Below, piece by piece: positions 1-10,816 of a DNA stretch of 64,000 nucleotides. The translations under genes were made by a program, and so were the position numbers. Below the pieces are notes generated by a model. The model made no database searches, had not been told where the DNA came from, and saw nothing but the letters and a program-made list of their open reading frames with translations. The first letter of the stretch is position 1, and each line of letters begins with the position of its first letter. Origin of the DNA: Picochlorum sp. 'celeri' (lineage: Eukaryota; Chlorophyta; Trebouxiophyceae); assembly GCA_010909725.1 (NCBI GenBank), contig JAACMV010000002.1:744001-808000 (forward strand), written 5' to 3'.

Positions 1-259
1 CATGAACACTATGCCTCTCGAGAGAAGCTCCACTGTTGTACCACCACATTTTCCCTGTATAATATTTCAAATTTTCCCTTGTGCTTTCCCATGTACCTTG
101 TTGCATAAGATATATCCACTAGAAATAGTGGCGAACAGATGCAATTGTAAATACAGCGAGTGTAACTGAAAAAGAAGATCTTCCACACTGTTGTTTGCTC
201 AAGCCAAAAGTAGCTGGCTCCGACGAACCTCAGCCACTTCTAATTGAGATTCCATCGCC

Positions 260-1075
<816 letters not shown>

Positions 1076-1101
1076 TAGAATTACATGTAATTGATCAAAA
1101 T

Positions 1102-3828
1102 TTATGCGTTGACAGCAGATCTAGCCCGTGTTAATATGCCATTGAGCAGCTTCGTGTTGCTGTCTGGATCATCTGAACTCCAAGAATAGAACGGAATAGA
1201 TGCAACATGCCATCCTCGTGCTCTGAGCATATCGTCCCTTGCTAGAGAATCACCTAAAGGCTCTCCTGCTCTGGTGAAATGAAGAGGCCCATCTATTTCC
1301 AGTGCAATCTTTTCTTTTGGGAATGCAATGTCAATGGAAAAGCACCCGTCAGGTGTCATGTATTCCATTTCATGCTCCTCAGACATGTTCAATAAGGTTT
1401 GTGAGACGCGGGAATGAAATTCAGATATTCTGCATGGAATTCAATTTGTCAAAAGGATGAATGCACAGGGTGCCATTCTCAGAGGCAGATGGATAATATG
1501 GGCAAATTGGCATACCTGACTTTTCTCGTGACGTCTTTCCACGCTTTCTCTGCAATGTCCTCTAGACTATCTGGTATGGTCCAGGGCTGCTCTGGGCTTC
1601 TGGCCTCCAATATCAATTTTGATTGAAACACTTGTGTAAGGGTTTCCTGCTTGACATTGAGATTGGATGATATTTGCTTCATGAGGAAATTCCAGGTTTC
1701 TCTATCCATTGCATCAGATACTGACAAGGCCCATAGTATATTGGCAAGTTGGAAAGATTCAGGGGCATCACCACTGCTAGCCCTTTGCAATACCTCTGCT
1801 TTGACACTTGATGCCATCTCTGAATCTTTGAAACCAAGAGAAGCGTAACCCCACAGCATATTTCCAAAATGCTGATACGAAAAGGTATGTAACTTTTTCG
1901 GAATATATGTCAATGCAGCCTTATATAATGCAGTGCACGAATGCCTGAGTTTCGCAAATGCCCACAGGACATTGCTCAGATTCTGGCCCTCGTACTCGTC
2001 CATCTTTTGGACAACACTATCTGCTATCAGATTCATCGCTGCCTTGTTGTAATAGTCTAACCTCGCACACGACCATGCGATGTTTGCGATTTCCTGAGGC
2101 TTGAAATCTTGCATCTTGATGAGGGCGGACGTCATCAAATTCTCCAGAGCAGGCAGCCCGGGTGATTCCAGTCGAGTTCCGAGGGACCAAAAATAATTGG
2201 ACAGGTTTTGGCAAGAAAATTCACTGGAAGTCTTGGGGTCCTTCAATCTAGAACATATTTCATTCGAGAGTAAATCAAAAAGCTTCTGATTAGCATCACT
2301 CTGTCCTTTGACTCCTTGCATTGATACAGAAACAGAAATACTCCAAACAGCATTCGACAGGTTCTGCGGAGTCCAGTCGGAGAAATCAATGGAAGCATTC
2401 GAGGCTATTGCAGAAAGAAACTCCCGACTTATAGGTTTATCTAGATGTGCAAAACTCCATAGAATGTTCGATACAGACTGAGCGCTAAGGTGTGGTAATA
2501 GTTCAATAGCCTGTTGGACAACATCATCAAACACTGGATGGTATGCTTCAAGCTTGCTCAGGCTCCAAACCAAATTTGACTGCAGGATACCTTGCGGTCG
2601 TAAGTTATGAAAGTATGTATCCAAAAAGATGAAGGCACGTACCAAATTTTGAGGAGAAAATTCCCGAATTTTCTTCTGGGCCACATCACAGAACTGTTGA
2701 AGGCAATCTTTCCCTGGATTGAAATCAACATTCGCAAATCCCCACAGCGTCAAGGCTATATTTTGAGCATTATATGATGGAAGTAAAGGCATCGATGCAT
2801 CTACCAGCTGTTTGAACACCGTGGCATCGTGTGCTCCCAATTTGCTAAGACCCCAGACAGAGTTGGAGAGAGCTTGTGAACTGAATCCATCAATCTTCTC
2901 CAACAAGCCCCTCTTCAGACAGAGCATAGTTGCTTCTTGTGGTGCATAATCCTCACATTTTGCGAATGATAATAAACAGTTAGCAATGTTTTGATCTGTG
3001 AAATCGGCAATCTTCTTTTGAATCTCGAATTCGATGGCTTTCATGACTCTATCGTTGGGGGAGTACCTCAGCAGAGCTATTGCCCAAAGAGAGTTTGCGA
3101 TATTCTGAGGCAATCCTTGAGATATTTTGTGGTATAACAGGCAATTGCAAAGAAAATCTAAAACATTTTCTGACCTATACTCCAGCTTAGCAAAGCCCCA
3201 TAACACATTTGCTATATTCCTGATGGCCAGTGATGATGATTTGGATGGTATTTTGCTTACCAATTGATGAAATTCCTTGGAGGACCTGATCTCCTCCAAC
3301 ATCATGGGAGTCATATCAAAACTTGCTAGGCGATGAATTGCTGTTGATATATTGACTCCATCAAAGTTCTCCAGATCTCTATTAACAATATTGAGGATAT
3401 CATGAGCAGTTTTTGCATGGGTGATGTCCCTGTTGATGCGTATCGCAAAGGTTCTTGCAAGATTTTTTGTAACTGGCTTTTTTTCAAACCCATACGTATG
3501 ACGTGGTCGATACGTTGAATGTATGATATCTGCATCACAAATATAAGATATTGTTACTCAAATATTCCCGGACTACTTCAACAGATTATTCACACATTCC
3601 CAATCACCCACTCCCAACCATTGCTGTCGTTGACACGGGCGCATACAACGCCACGCTCATCGTACCAGTATCATTATTATTATTAGATGAAATATGAAGC
3701 AAATCAAGCGAAGGCGCAGGGTGCTCTATGTTGTCACGCATTTTCCTGCCCCAATATGATGGGAGACGCGTGCTGTAATTTGACTCTTTCGAACCCCTTT
3801 GATTCGATTTGGGAGGCGACATTTTCAA
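1102..3828 (-). CDS. RAP-domain protein with repeated LWxFAKL helices (organelle RNA-binding type)
   Basis: Spliced as complement(1102-1429, 1516-3529, 3612-3828), 852 aa. The middle exon carries about a dozen degenerate repeats of the pattern Q-N-I-A-N-x-L-W-x-F-A-K-L, the helical repeats seen with RAP domains in chloroplast and mitochondrial RNA factors (Tbc2, FASTK-like). Before them is the typical ITHAKTAHDIL...STAIHRLA segment. The last exon holds the RAP domain, with IDIAFPKEKIALEIDGP and HF and ending in the ARGW-type strand. The 86-nt intron (1430-1515) joins the RAP domain in frame. Exon 1 (ATG at 3828) is less certain: it could encode a transit peptide, but the same stretch might instead be a 3' exon of the neighbouring proline-rich gene. 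Likely role: organelle RNA processing or translation. Confidence 0.82.
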
Positions 3829-4022
3829 CGTTTCATTCCATTAATACGAAATAAACTGAAATTGAACTATACAAGTGGCCGCTTACTCCATATAGCATCA
3901 CGAGGGGCTTCATGCAGTGTCATAAAACCCCATGCAAACAAAATCATACATCTGACTCCATGCAACCAGTATCAGACCCCATCCAATCTATTTATCAGGC
4001 AAAATATAAATACGAGACATAC

Positions 4023-4371
4023 CATTTTGTGGTATCATACCTGAGGGATACAATGGGGGAGGAGGTGGTGGCGGCACACCCCTTGGAGGACTGAGGAATC
4101 CAGGCCCGTGATTCGGCAGTGAGGGCGGTGGCGGTGGCCTTCCCTGAGGCCTGTGTGGTTGGATCATAGGAGAAATCATTGCCGAACGCTGTCCTCCAGG
4201 ATGTGGCGGATATATCTGTGGAATATATCCTTGACTGTTCATGGAGATATACTGAGGATGACTTCCCACAACCGGGGTGCTTGGGGGTAAATCGGGCCTA
4301 CTACTTCCACTTGGTACATTAAATGATGTTCTTCTGACTTCATCCCTTCTTTTGCGCTTCCTATCGTCCAT
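4023..4371 (-). CDS. Proline-rich protein, incomplete gene model
   Basis: An open frame with a basic start (MDDRKRKRRDEVRR, ATG at 4371) is followed by Ser/Pro-rich sequence, then a run of PPPPPS, an NHGPGF/SPPRG segment and a seven-proline stretch. The composition resembles C-terminal tails of splicing and 3'-end processing factors, but no domain is recognisable. The frame stays open upstream to about 4480, where an acceptor (AAAGCAG) suggests a 5' exon. A GTATGT donor lies just after 4023; if it is not used the frame ends at 3988. I could not place the downstream exon. Function unknown. Confidence 0.4.
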
Positions 4372-4503
4372 GGTACAATACATTTGAAAGGCAGACTCGC
4401 CTTCCCTGCGGACTGTGTTCTGGTTTCCTGTGTACCAAGGTTTTGGGCTCGTATATCGCTGATGGCCTGCTTTAAAACAGACAGTGATTTCTTTCAAATT
4501 CAC

Positions 4504-4897
4504 ACGAGATGCTGCCGTGCGTTTTTATGAAGTCTGAGAAAGAATTCACTGGTCAACATAGACGAGACTGGCCAGTCCAGACCTTGACAAGTATTCCATC
4601 CCTGGTTCGTTACAGAATTAACTCTGCATCAATCTGATCCAAACATGAGCTGTTGGTTGGATTTTGAATGGAGAAAATCGGAGACAGTGATAATCTGGAT
4701 AATCCGGGTGTTTTATTGGACTGTCCAATGGTCAACAAGATACAGTCTCAGACTGGAGTCTAGTCACTAGACAGTCTCTAGGGGCAAATTTGGCCGTGTC
4801 GCGAAACCTGGTGTACTCGCATTCAATATTGCTTGACTCGTGGGTCATTGTCAAGAAAGGTTGTAAATTACAGAACCGCAGTATATACAAGTGATCA
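4504..4897. other. Intergenic stretch, 394 bp
   Basis: No convincing coding sequence. It separates the proline-rich gene from the 3' end of the metalloprotease-like gene, both on the minus strand. A short minus-strand ATG frame around 4515-4570 could be a 5' exon of the proline-rich gene, but its splice phase does not match the acceptor near 4470. Confidence 0.4.
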
Positions 4898-5833
4898 TCA
4901 TAGTATTCGTCCAGCTCGAATAGGTTTGTGGCGAAAGTGCTTGACAAACTCAGAGCCATCAGATGTACAATCTGCGGAAATACTCCTAGTGCTTTGAAGT
5001 AATGTCTTGGTATTGTAGCAGAGTTGCATTTTGTTCTCTCTGAGTATGAACAGATCTGCAAACATGTCCGCTCTATACTCTGGGTCCATCTCCAGATCAA
5101 TATCATGCACAGACAATTCCAAATCTGCATCACGAAAGTCACATGGTCTATTTTGAAGTCTATATTTCTTCCCAAATATGTGAAAATCAATCGCATGCCC
5201 TGATTCATGGCTAATAATGCCTTCAACTGTTTCATCAGAGGCATTGAATACTCGTGATGACAAAACAACGGTAGACACAGAGTCTGCTGGCCTTGCCGGA
5301 AATCGATCATATGGTACACAGTATGCATAATGTCTACAGCATTCTCGCGTCAACATGTCGTCCTGTGCATCTCGCTGTGAGCAGCATTGATATGGCTCGA
5401 CCCCTTGGAGAGAGGGAGGAATGAATGTCCCACACCTTCCTTTGTTATAATCTTTTGCTGGATCACCAGGTGATCCAGATGGCAAGGACTTTGTGACCCC
5501 ATATATAGCGAGTCGAGCATTAAATCCAGCGCCTATTTCCCTCTGAATCAAGTGCACACCGTTCACAAAGTAGTCTGCAATGTGTTGCGGAATCTCAGGC
5601 CCAATCAAATCCTCAGATCTCAACAATCCACCACTCCACGCTTCAGAGGGAATAAGTAATTGCGAGATAGCCACCATAGCACCGCTTCCAACCAAGATTT
5701 GTCGACGGTCGATGTCTGTCGATTGAGCTGATGAATGTTTCTGAGCTCTGCTGAGCATGTGTCTCCTTGTTGTCGAGAGTTTGACCGAGCACGGCGTTTG
5801 GTTGGATTTTGCTCGATTCACTCGGTATTTCAT
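4898..5833 (-). CDS. Putative thylakoid-lumen (Tat-type) HESGH metalloprotease-like protein
   Basis: Single-exon 311-aa ORF with an ATG start. Residues ~1-43 are basic and Ser/Thr-rich like a plastid transit peptide. They are followed by DRRQILVGSGAMVAISQLL and ...SEAWS, which looks like a twin-arginine signal with an A-x-x cleavage site, so a bipartite lumen-targeting presequence. The mature part is Cys-rich (CGTF, QCC, ECC, YC; about residues 133-170) and then has SHESGHAIDFH, an HExxHxxD zinc-protease motif, followed by DPEYRADMFADLF, which could supply a further ligand. HExxHxxD also occurs in Atp23 peptidases, but overall similarity is not obvious to me. Protease activity is inferred from the motif only; substrate unknown. 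Confidence 0.7.
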   Translation of the reverse strand: MKYRVNRAKSNQTPCSVKLSTTRRHMLSRAQKHSSAQSTDIDRRQILVGSGAMVAISQLLIPSEAWSGGLLRSEDLIGPEIPQHIADYFVNGVHLIQREIGAGFNARLAIYGVTKSLPSGSPGDPAKDYNKGRCGTFIPPSLQGVEPYQCCSQRDAQDDMLTRECCRHYAYCVPYDRFPARPADSVSTVVLSSRVFNASDETVEGIISHESGHAIDFHIFGKKYRLQNRPCDFRDADLELSVHDIDLEMDPEYRADMFADLFILRENKMQLCYNTKTLLQSTRSISADCTSDGSEFVKHFRHKPIRAGRIL

Positions 5834-6016
5834 TTTTTAATAACTCAATATAATTCTAGATTTGCATATTAAATTTCAAATTCTTTGCGATCGAGAATTT
5901 CAATAGCGGAAAGGAACTCGCGTAGAAAACCTCTACTTGCCTTCTTCACGAACAAGTACAACGTTTCATTCAATATCTGCACCACTCATCAACACATCCA
6001 GATTTTTCGGTATTTA

Positions 6017-8154
6017 TTAGATCCTTGTAAACGCTGTCATGTAGCCAAAATCGTCATCTGCCTCATCCACGTGCCCAGAGCATGCTGCTGGGCAGTCCCA
6101 TGTTGCCTTCTTGATGAGAGCTTCCTTGTAGGGTGCCATCAGCATCTCGGCTTCTCCTGTGAGCGCATCCACGGTATAAGCACTCCCTTCCAAAATACCG
6201 ACGCATGTATCTGTTTTGTCATCGTCGTCCATCAGTGAAAGGCAGACATCATCAAAGCCAATGTTGCCTCCACCAGGCCTGATGTTGTACAGTGGCAGAA
6301 TGGCTGGCGTTTCAGATAAATCACTTCGTCCAAGGAGTTCTACCGCTCCTTCTATAGCTACTATATCGCTTCCTCGTATATGCTCTTGCCATAGTATTTG
6401 CATAAAACCACTTGAGTCCATGTGTTTTCTGCATTCCTTGTACATTGCAGATCTCGCTTGCTGGTCATCATGTCCACTAAGAATGGGAAAGTCCAGTACT
6501 ATGAGGTCTATGGGTCCATTAATGCACCAGAAGCTATCATCAAGTGTACAGCGGTCGATACAGGTATCAAAAGTTCTCACCGTTATGTGATGTTGCTGTG
6601 CTGCAAACACTTTTTTCATTGCAGTGACTGCATTATCAGTTCCACCCACGTCATCCCTCGATCCAATCTGTATTACGACAACATTTCCTTTTCTTGACAG
6701 TTGATAGTCATGCATCATGGAAAACGCTTCCATTCGATGTTTCATTGTTTCAAGTAGCAAACTTGCAACGATACGTGCTGGTACAACATCCTCCACACTC
6801 CCTAGTAAGAAAACTTCCCCTGGCTTCACACAGCAATTGATTGACTTTTCTTCCAACAAAAATGCAGGATATCTGGCGGATACATTGAGTATACCCACTG
6901 GTGCATTCCATGGGCTCTTTGGATCAAACAAGCCCTGCCCAGGCAATGAACAAGTCCACATGCCACCACATCCCTTGTTCGCCAATGATTCATACAAGGA
7001 GTGCAAACAAAGGGTGTATTCTTTATCTGATAACGTTTTGACATCAAGCAGTTGCAAAATATCGCCAGGATTCCCTTTCGTATGGACGAATACCTCCAAA
7101 TCCTTGTCCCCAACTCTCTTGAAAACTGGATGTGGCTTTGAGTACAAGGTAAACACCAAATCACCTGCGTGTGTATCCACCGTCTCTTCCCCTTCATCTT
7201 CATATATCAAAGTATCCCCTTCTCTACTTCCTTTGCGAATTACGAGGTGAAACGTCTTCTCCGAGACAAACTCCTTGCCCGAGTAGTCAACTCGTCTCCT
7301 GGAAACAGTCACAGGTTCTGTGCATCCGAAATTCAGTTTTTCTATTGGTAAGGTAACTTTTCTATGTAATGTATCATGCTTTTTTAATTTGGGTCCCATT
7401 CGTCTCATTCGCGAAAGCTCACCAGCCCCACGGCTGACTTGACGAGATTCCTCAGGAGTCAACGTTGGCAGTCCCTTGCCAGGATTCGTCTCCATATAAT
7501 CCCTACATTTATCATATACTGCTCTTCTATCTTCATTCGTCAGTACATCAAAAGCCTTTGCCACATCAAGAAACTTTTGAGCGATCGCTTTGCGTTCTTC
7601 CTCTGAAGATGCCTTATGCTTGTCTGGGTGGTACAACAAAGAAAATTTGCGGTACGCAGCACGGACCTCTGACGCACTCGCTGCGCGATCGAGGCCCAGG
7701 ATACCATAATAGTCCTTTTTAGGATCAAATTTGTCGTCATCAAGAGCTCGCGCATCACCATCCTCGTGCGCCTGCTCCTTGGCCTCTCGTGCCTCCCTCG
7801 CCCGTTCCTCCTTCGTCTTGTATGCAGATCCCTCTCTTTTCCTTCGTTCCTCTTCCCTATCATGCTCTAATTTCGCTTGCTCTTCAGATTTTTTTCGCAT
7901 TTCTTCCATCAATCTCTGAAATGCCTGAGGATCTGTAACGCGAAGACCACCAGAAGACCCTCCTCCTCTCTGCAGTCTCTGTCGATTGTATTCTTCATTG
8001 CGAAGGGCCACTTCCTGACCTGAATCCCTGTACAATGATTGAAATGCATGTAATCATCTCGTGCTCTTTCCATTCCGCCGCATAAGACACCAAATACCAA
8101 CGATGAGTGCAACAACGTTCAGTATCGTTCAGCGTACCGTAATTGAAGTGCCAT
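6017..8154 (-). CDS. J-domain co-chaperone with an unassigned C-terminal domain
   Basis: Two exons, complement(6017-8027, 8138-8154), 675 aa. The first exon is only 17 nt (M-A-L-Q-L-R), joined across a 110-nt intron with a GTACGC donor. Residues ~45-100 are a charged coiled coil. The J domain (~111-183) has the HPDK motif and helix IV. After a spacer comes a DnaJ C-terminal substrate-binding domain (~225-345, HRKVTLPIEKLNFG...). There is no zinc finger, so this is a type II (B) layout. Residues ~425-640 are an extra globular domain (MKHRMEAFSMMHDY, IDLIVLDFPI, GSDIVAIEGAVELLGR, VGILEGSAYTVD) with a weak look of a class I amidotransferase/peptidase S51 fold but no recognisable catalytic nucleophile. 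No transit peptide is evident, so probably cytosolic. Confidence 0.85.
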
Positions 8155-8376
8155 GGCTTGATTTGGATTTACATGAATTCAAATGAGAAATAAAATGATA
8201 CAGTGCGAAGCGGACGTGCCATTAAGCGAGTGTCTCGTCGACACCGTGGACGATCGAATTTGGCCAATTCGCTGCATGCAAAAGAGACCTATAGTGTATT
8301 GCATGCAGTTGCATTATACCATGCATGTATTCTACCTTACGAAGACATTTCGCATTGCAGAACCTTTCGTTGTACA

Positions 8377-9419
8377 CTATTCGTTGAATGGGATATTTAT
8401 CCATCCGTTTGACTCCCTATCGAAATACCATTGCCATAATGTGCATGGCCTATGAAGGTCACCTTCCTCGTATGGAATCCCCAAAACATACTGATTTGGA
8501 ATCCTATTGTGCCACGGGTTGCCGATGAGACGCCTACCTGATTTAAAATATACATGGTCTCCTCCATACATGTAAATCTCCCTGGCGTCATCTGACACGA
8601 CCCGATAGTATGCTCTGTACTTGAGCAATGTTCTTGTCCAGATGTGTCTGTACAAAAAGATTCCAATCGATCGATCATCTTGGATTTTACTATACACTGG
8701 TACATAATAATTTGTGGGTACACCTCTGTACACAATACCTATATCCTTCCTGGACAAGGATTCTGGTGTTGGAATGTGATCTGCTGTGAAGCGCACCCCA
8801 AGTGATCTGTGATATTTCATATCCTTCTTCTCCATCTCGATGCACTTGCGATTGGATTTCCACCAATCCTTCATATCTTCTTCATTCTTCATACATGATT
8901 TATACTCATGGAAATGTGTTCCATCGTTCAGTACATACCACCGTTCATTCCCAACATGCACATCCGAGTCCTCAAATGGTGATGCATGGTCTCCAATTTT
9001 GACTTTTGCAACGCGAACGATTCCTATGCGATCAAATGTATGATCTGACTGCAGCGCAGATATCGAATCTTCGAGCATATCGGCATAGATTGGGGACTGG
9101 GTCCAGACAATGTCTTGTATACAACTCGAAGAGCCATGCAGAGACACCTGGAACATGATGTTCTCAGGGAACTGGATCATCTCATCGTCGATATATATTG
9201 GGTCATTAGATTGGTTATCAACGCCGCTTGAGTGGAGCGATGACATCTCAGGATGAGGGGAACCTATCGCAGCTGTTACAGAGACTGTTGATGAGTTCAA
9301 AGGAACTCTCTCCTTGGTGGGATAAAAGCCACTCTGCGCGTGTAAAATTAATATAATAAGATTTGTGATATGTTTTTCCACAAGAAAGTACAGATTCACA
9401 CCATTTGAGAATCAGACAT
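8377..9419 (-). CDS. Novel 'VYRG' family protein, member 1
   Basis: Two exons, complement(8377-9333, 9402-9419), 324 aa. Exon 1 is an 18-nt microexon (M-S-D-S-Q-M) with a GTGTGA donor; the acceptor is CGCAG before SGFYPTKER. The phase agrees and the ORF is otherwise without an ATG near its N-terminus. No known domain is recognised. Residues ~150-290 align with the 3' half of the 522-codon ORF at 19358-20926: shared landmarks are F/L-x-NDGT, then G(F/I)VYRG-x-P, a YRAYYRV/YKVYYKV pair, and a GG(E/D)H-x-(F/Y)-x-SG-x-R block. Trp, Tyr and His are abundant. A truncated repeat copy (9959-10755) lies upstream on the same strand, paralleling the arrangement of the second member. Confidence 0.72.
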
Positions 9420-9518
9420 TCTGCAGATCTTTCGAAATTCGAAACCAGACACCCGCGAGTGATCAAATTACTAGATAGAGAAGGCTTATTTCATTTATGA
9501 ATAGTACAAGCATTTAAT

Positions 9519-9936
9519 TTAATTGAAATATTTCGGTTGGGATCGTTTGCATGGTGTCATGGTCTGAATCAGTTGGTAGACCGTTGTCGGATCTGGATCT
9601 CCAGTGGAGCTAGGAGATAACCATGCACGAGGCTCATCCGCGAGCGCCACCACCCCACGTTGTTCGACATGGGCAGAGGAGAAAGGATATCGTTTTACAT
9701 GATGCTTTTTCTCTTGTGATAAAGTTTTTCTTCGAGTTCCATCTAGCCTTGGTCCAGTCAGTGGTACTTCCAAACAGGAACTCTTCAGCCAGACCCATAT
9801 ATAGGGTGCCTTCTTCATCAAAATGACACGCATCATTCGTAGAGGCACCATCTACAACAACTTGAACGCTCTTTCCTGGATTCAAGTTGACAATGGTTTT
9901 ATTGGATCTCGCATGGGAACATGGCGATACAGACAA
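9519..9936 (-). other. Coding-like remnant between repeat copy A and the VYRG gene
   Basis: On the minus strand, directly downstream of repeat copy A, an open frame at 9634-9936 reads VNLNPGKSVQVVVDG...GTLYMGLAEEFLFGS, and an overlapping frame continues to 9519. Neither has a plausible start of its own. They could be 3' exons of the gene whose 5' part is copy A, or the remains of an inactivated paralogue. No family recognised. Confidence 0.3.
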
Positions 9937-9958
9937 TCACCAGCTATTTGTCGTGATA

Positions 9959-10755
9959 TGCTTGACAGCAGTATCCCTATCCTTCACGACTGTCCAGTTT
10001 GTCTTGCTGTCGACGCCTGCAGCCACGGTGAGATGTTGTTCCATGTTGGCCGCTGCTTTCCTGGCACGCTTGTTCTGTCGCCTCCTGAAATTCTTCTTGG
10101 CAGCCTTGGAGTACTGCTCGGCAGGCTCCGGCACCGCCACCGCCAGCAGCCCTCTTTGGAACAGTGGCGTGGGGTGCTTCCACGTGTTGGCACGGCGTGG
10201 TCTGAACTTCTTGGCCACTACAGCATGTCACAGAAATACGTGTGAGTTCATCATCATGTCCACGGTGGCATCCACAAAGGCACGGGCACAGACAGGCCTC
10301 CATGTGGGATCCTGGCAAGCAGCGGGCAAGGCCATGACAAAGCGGGTCTCGTGTGTTAACAACGCCACCCAACTCCCGTTGTCACCCCCCACCACGCCCC
10401 CCAAACCCACCTCCCCGGGGGCTCAAACACTGTAATATGATATAAGACACGTACTTTGGATAACGATAGCAGCAATGCGCGCTTGATGAGCGAGTCGGTA
10501 TGAACTCGAATCGAATCAGATCGTGAGCAGTGGAACGAGTTCCCTTGTGTTTGTGGTGCTTGCGTGGTTGTTTGGCAGTCACGGTAGCACGTGTATGTTT
10601 TGAGTGTCAGTTATCTGACGTTGCGATGTTGTTTGTTGTATTTTGTTTGCGGGAGGTGGTTGGTATGGTGGTGCATTTGAGCGGTTGTTGGGTCCCGATG
10701 GCGCCTGGGGGTCCTGCCTCATCCCCTCCCATGGCGCCTGGTGCTGGATGGGATG
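9959..10755 (-). repeat. Repeat copy A (3'-truncated), minus orientation
   Basis: A ~800-bp copy of the same unit that forms the array at 16117-19504, in reverse orientation. It carries the upstream segment, the conserved 35-codon frame ending MMMNSHVFL-stop, and the basic coding module (AKKFRPRRANTWKHP...NFRRRQN). Homology stops within the module's tail (after the D-T-A-V-K codons), and downstream sequence is unique. It lies just 61 bp from the 3' end of the SOS1-like gene. Confidence 0.88.
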
Positions 10756-10816
10756 GAAGCGTGGACGCAGTGTTCATTTACATGCTATTCGCGTGTATTA
10801 CATGATGGTTTTTTTC

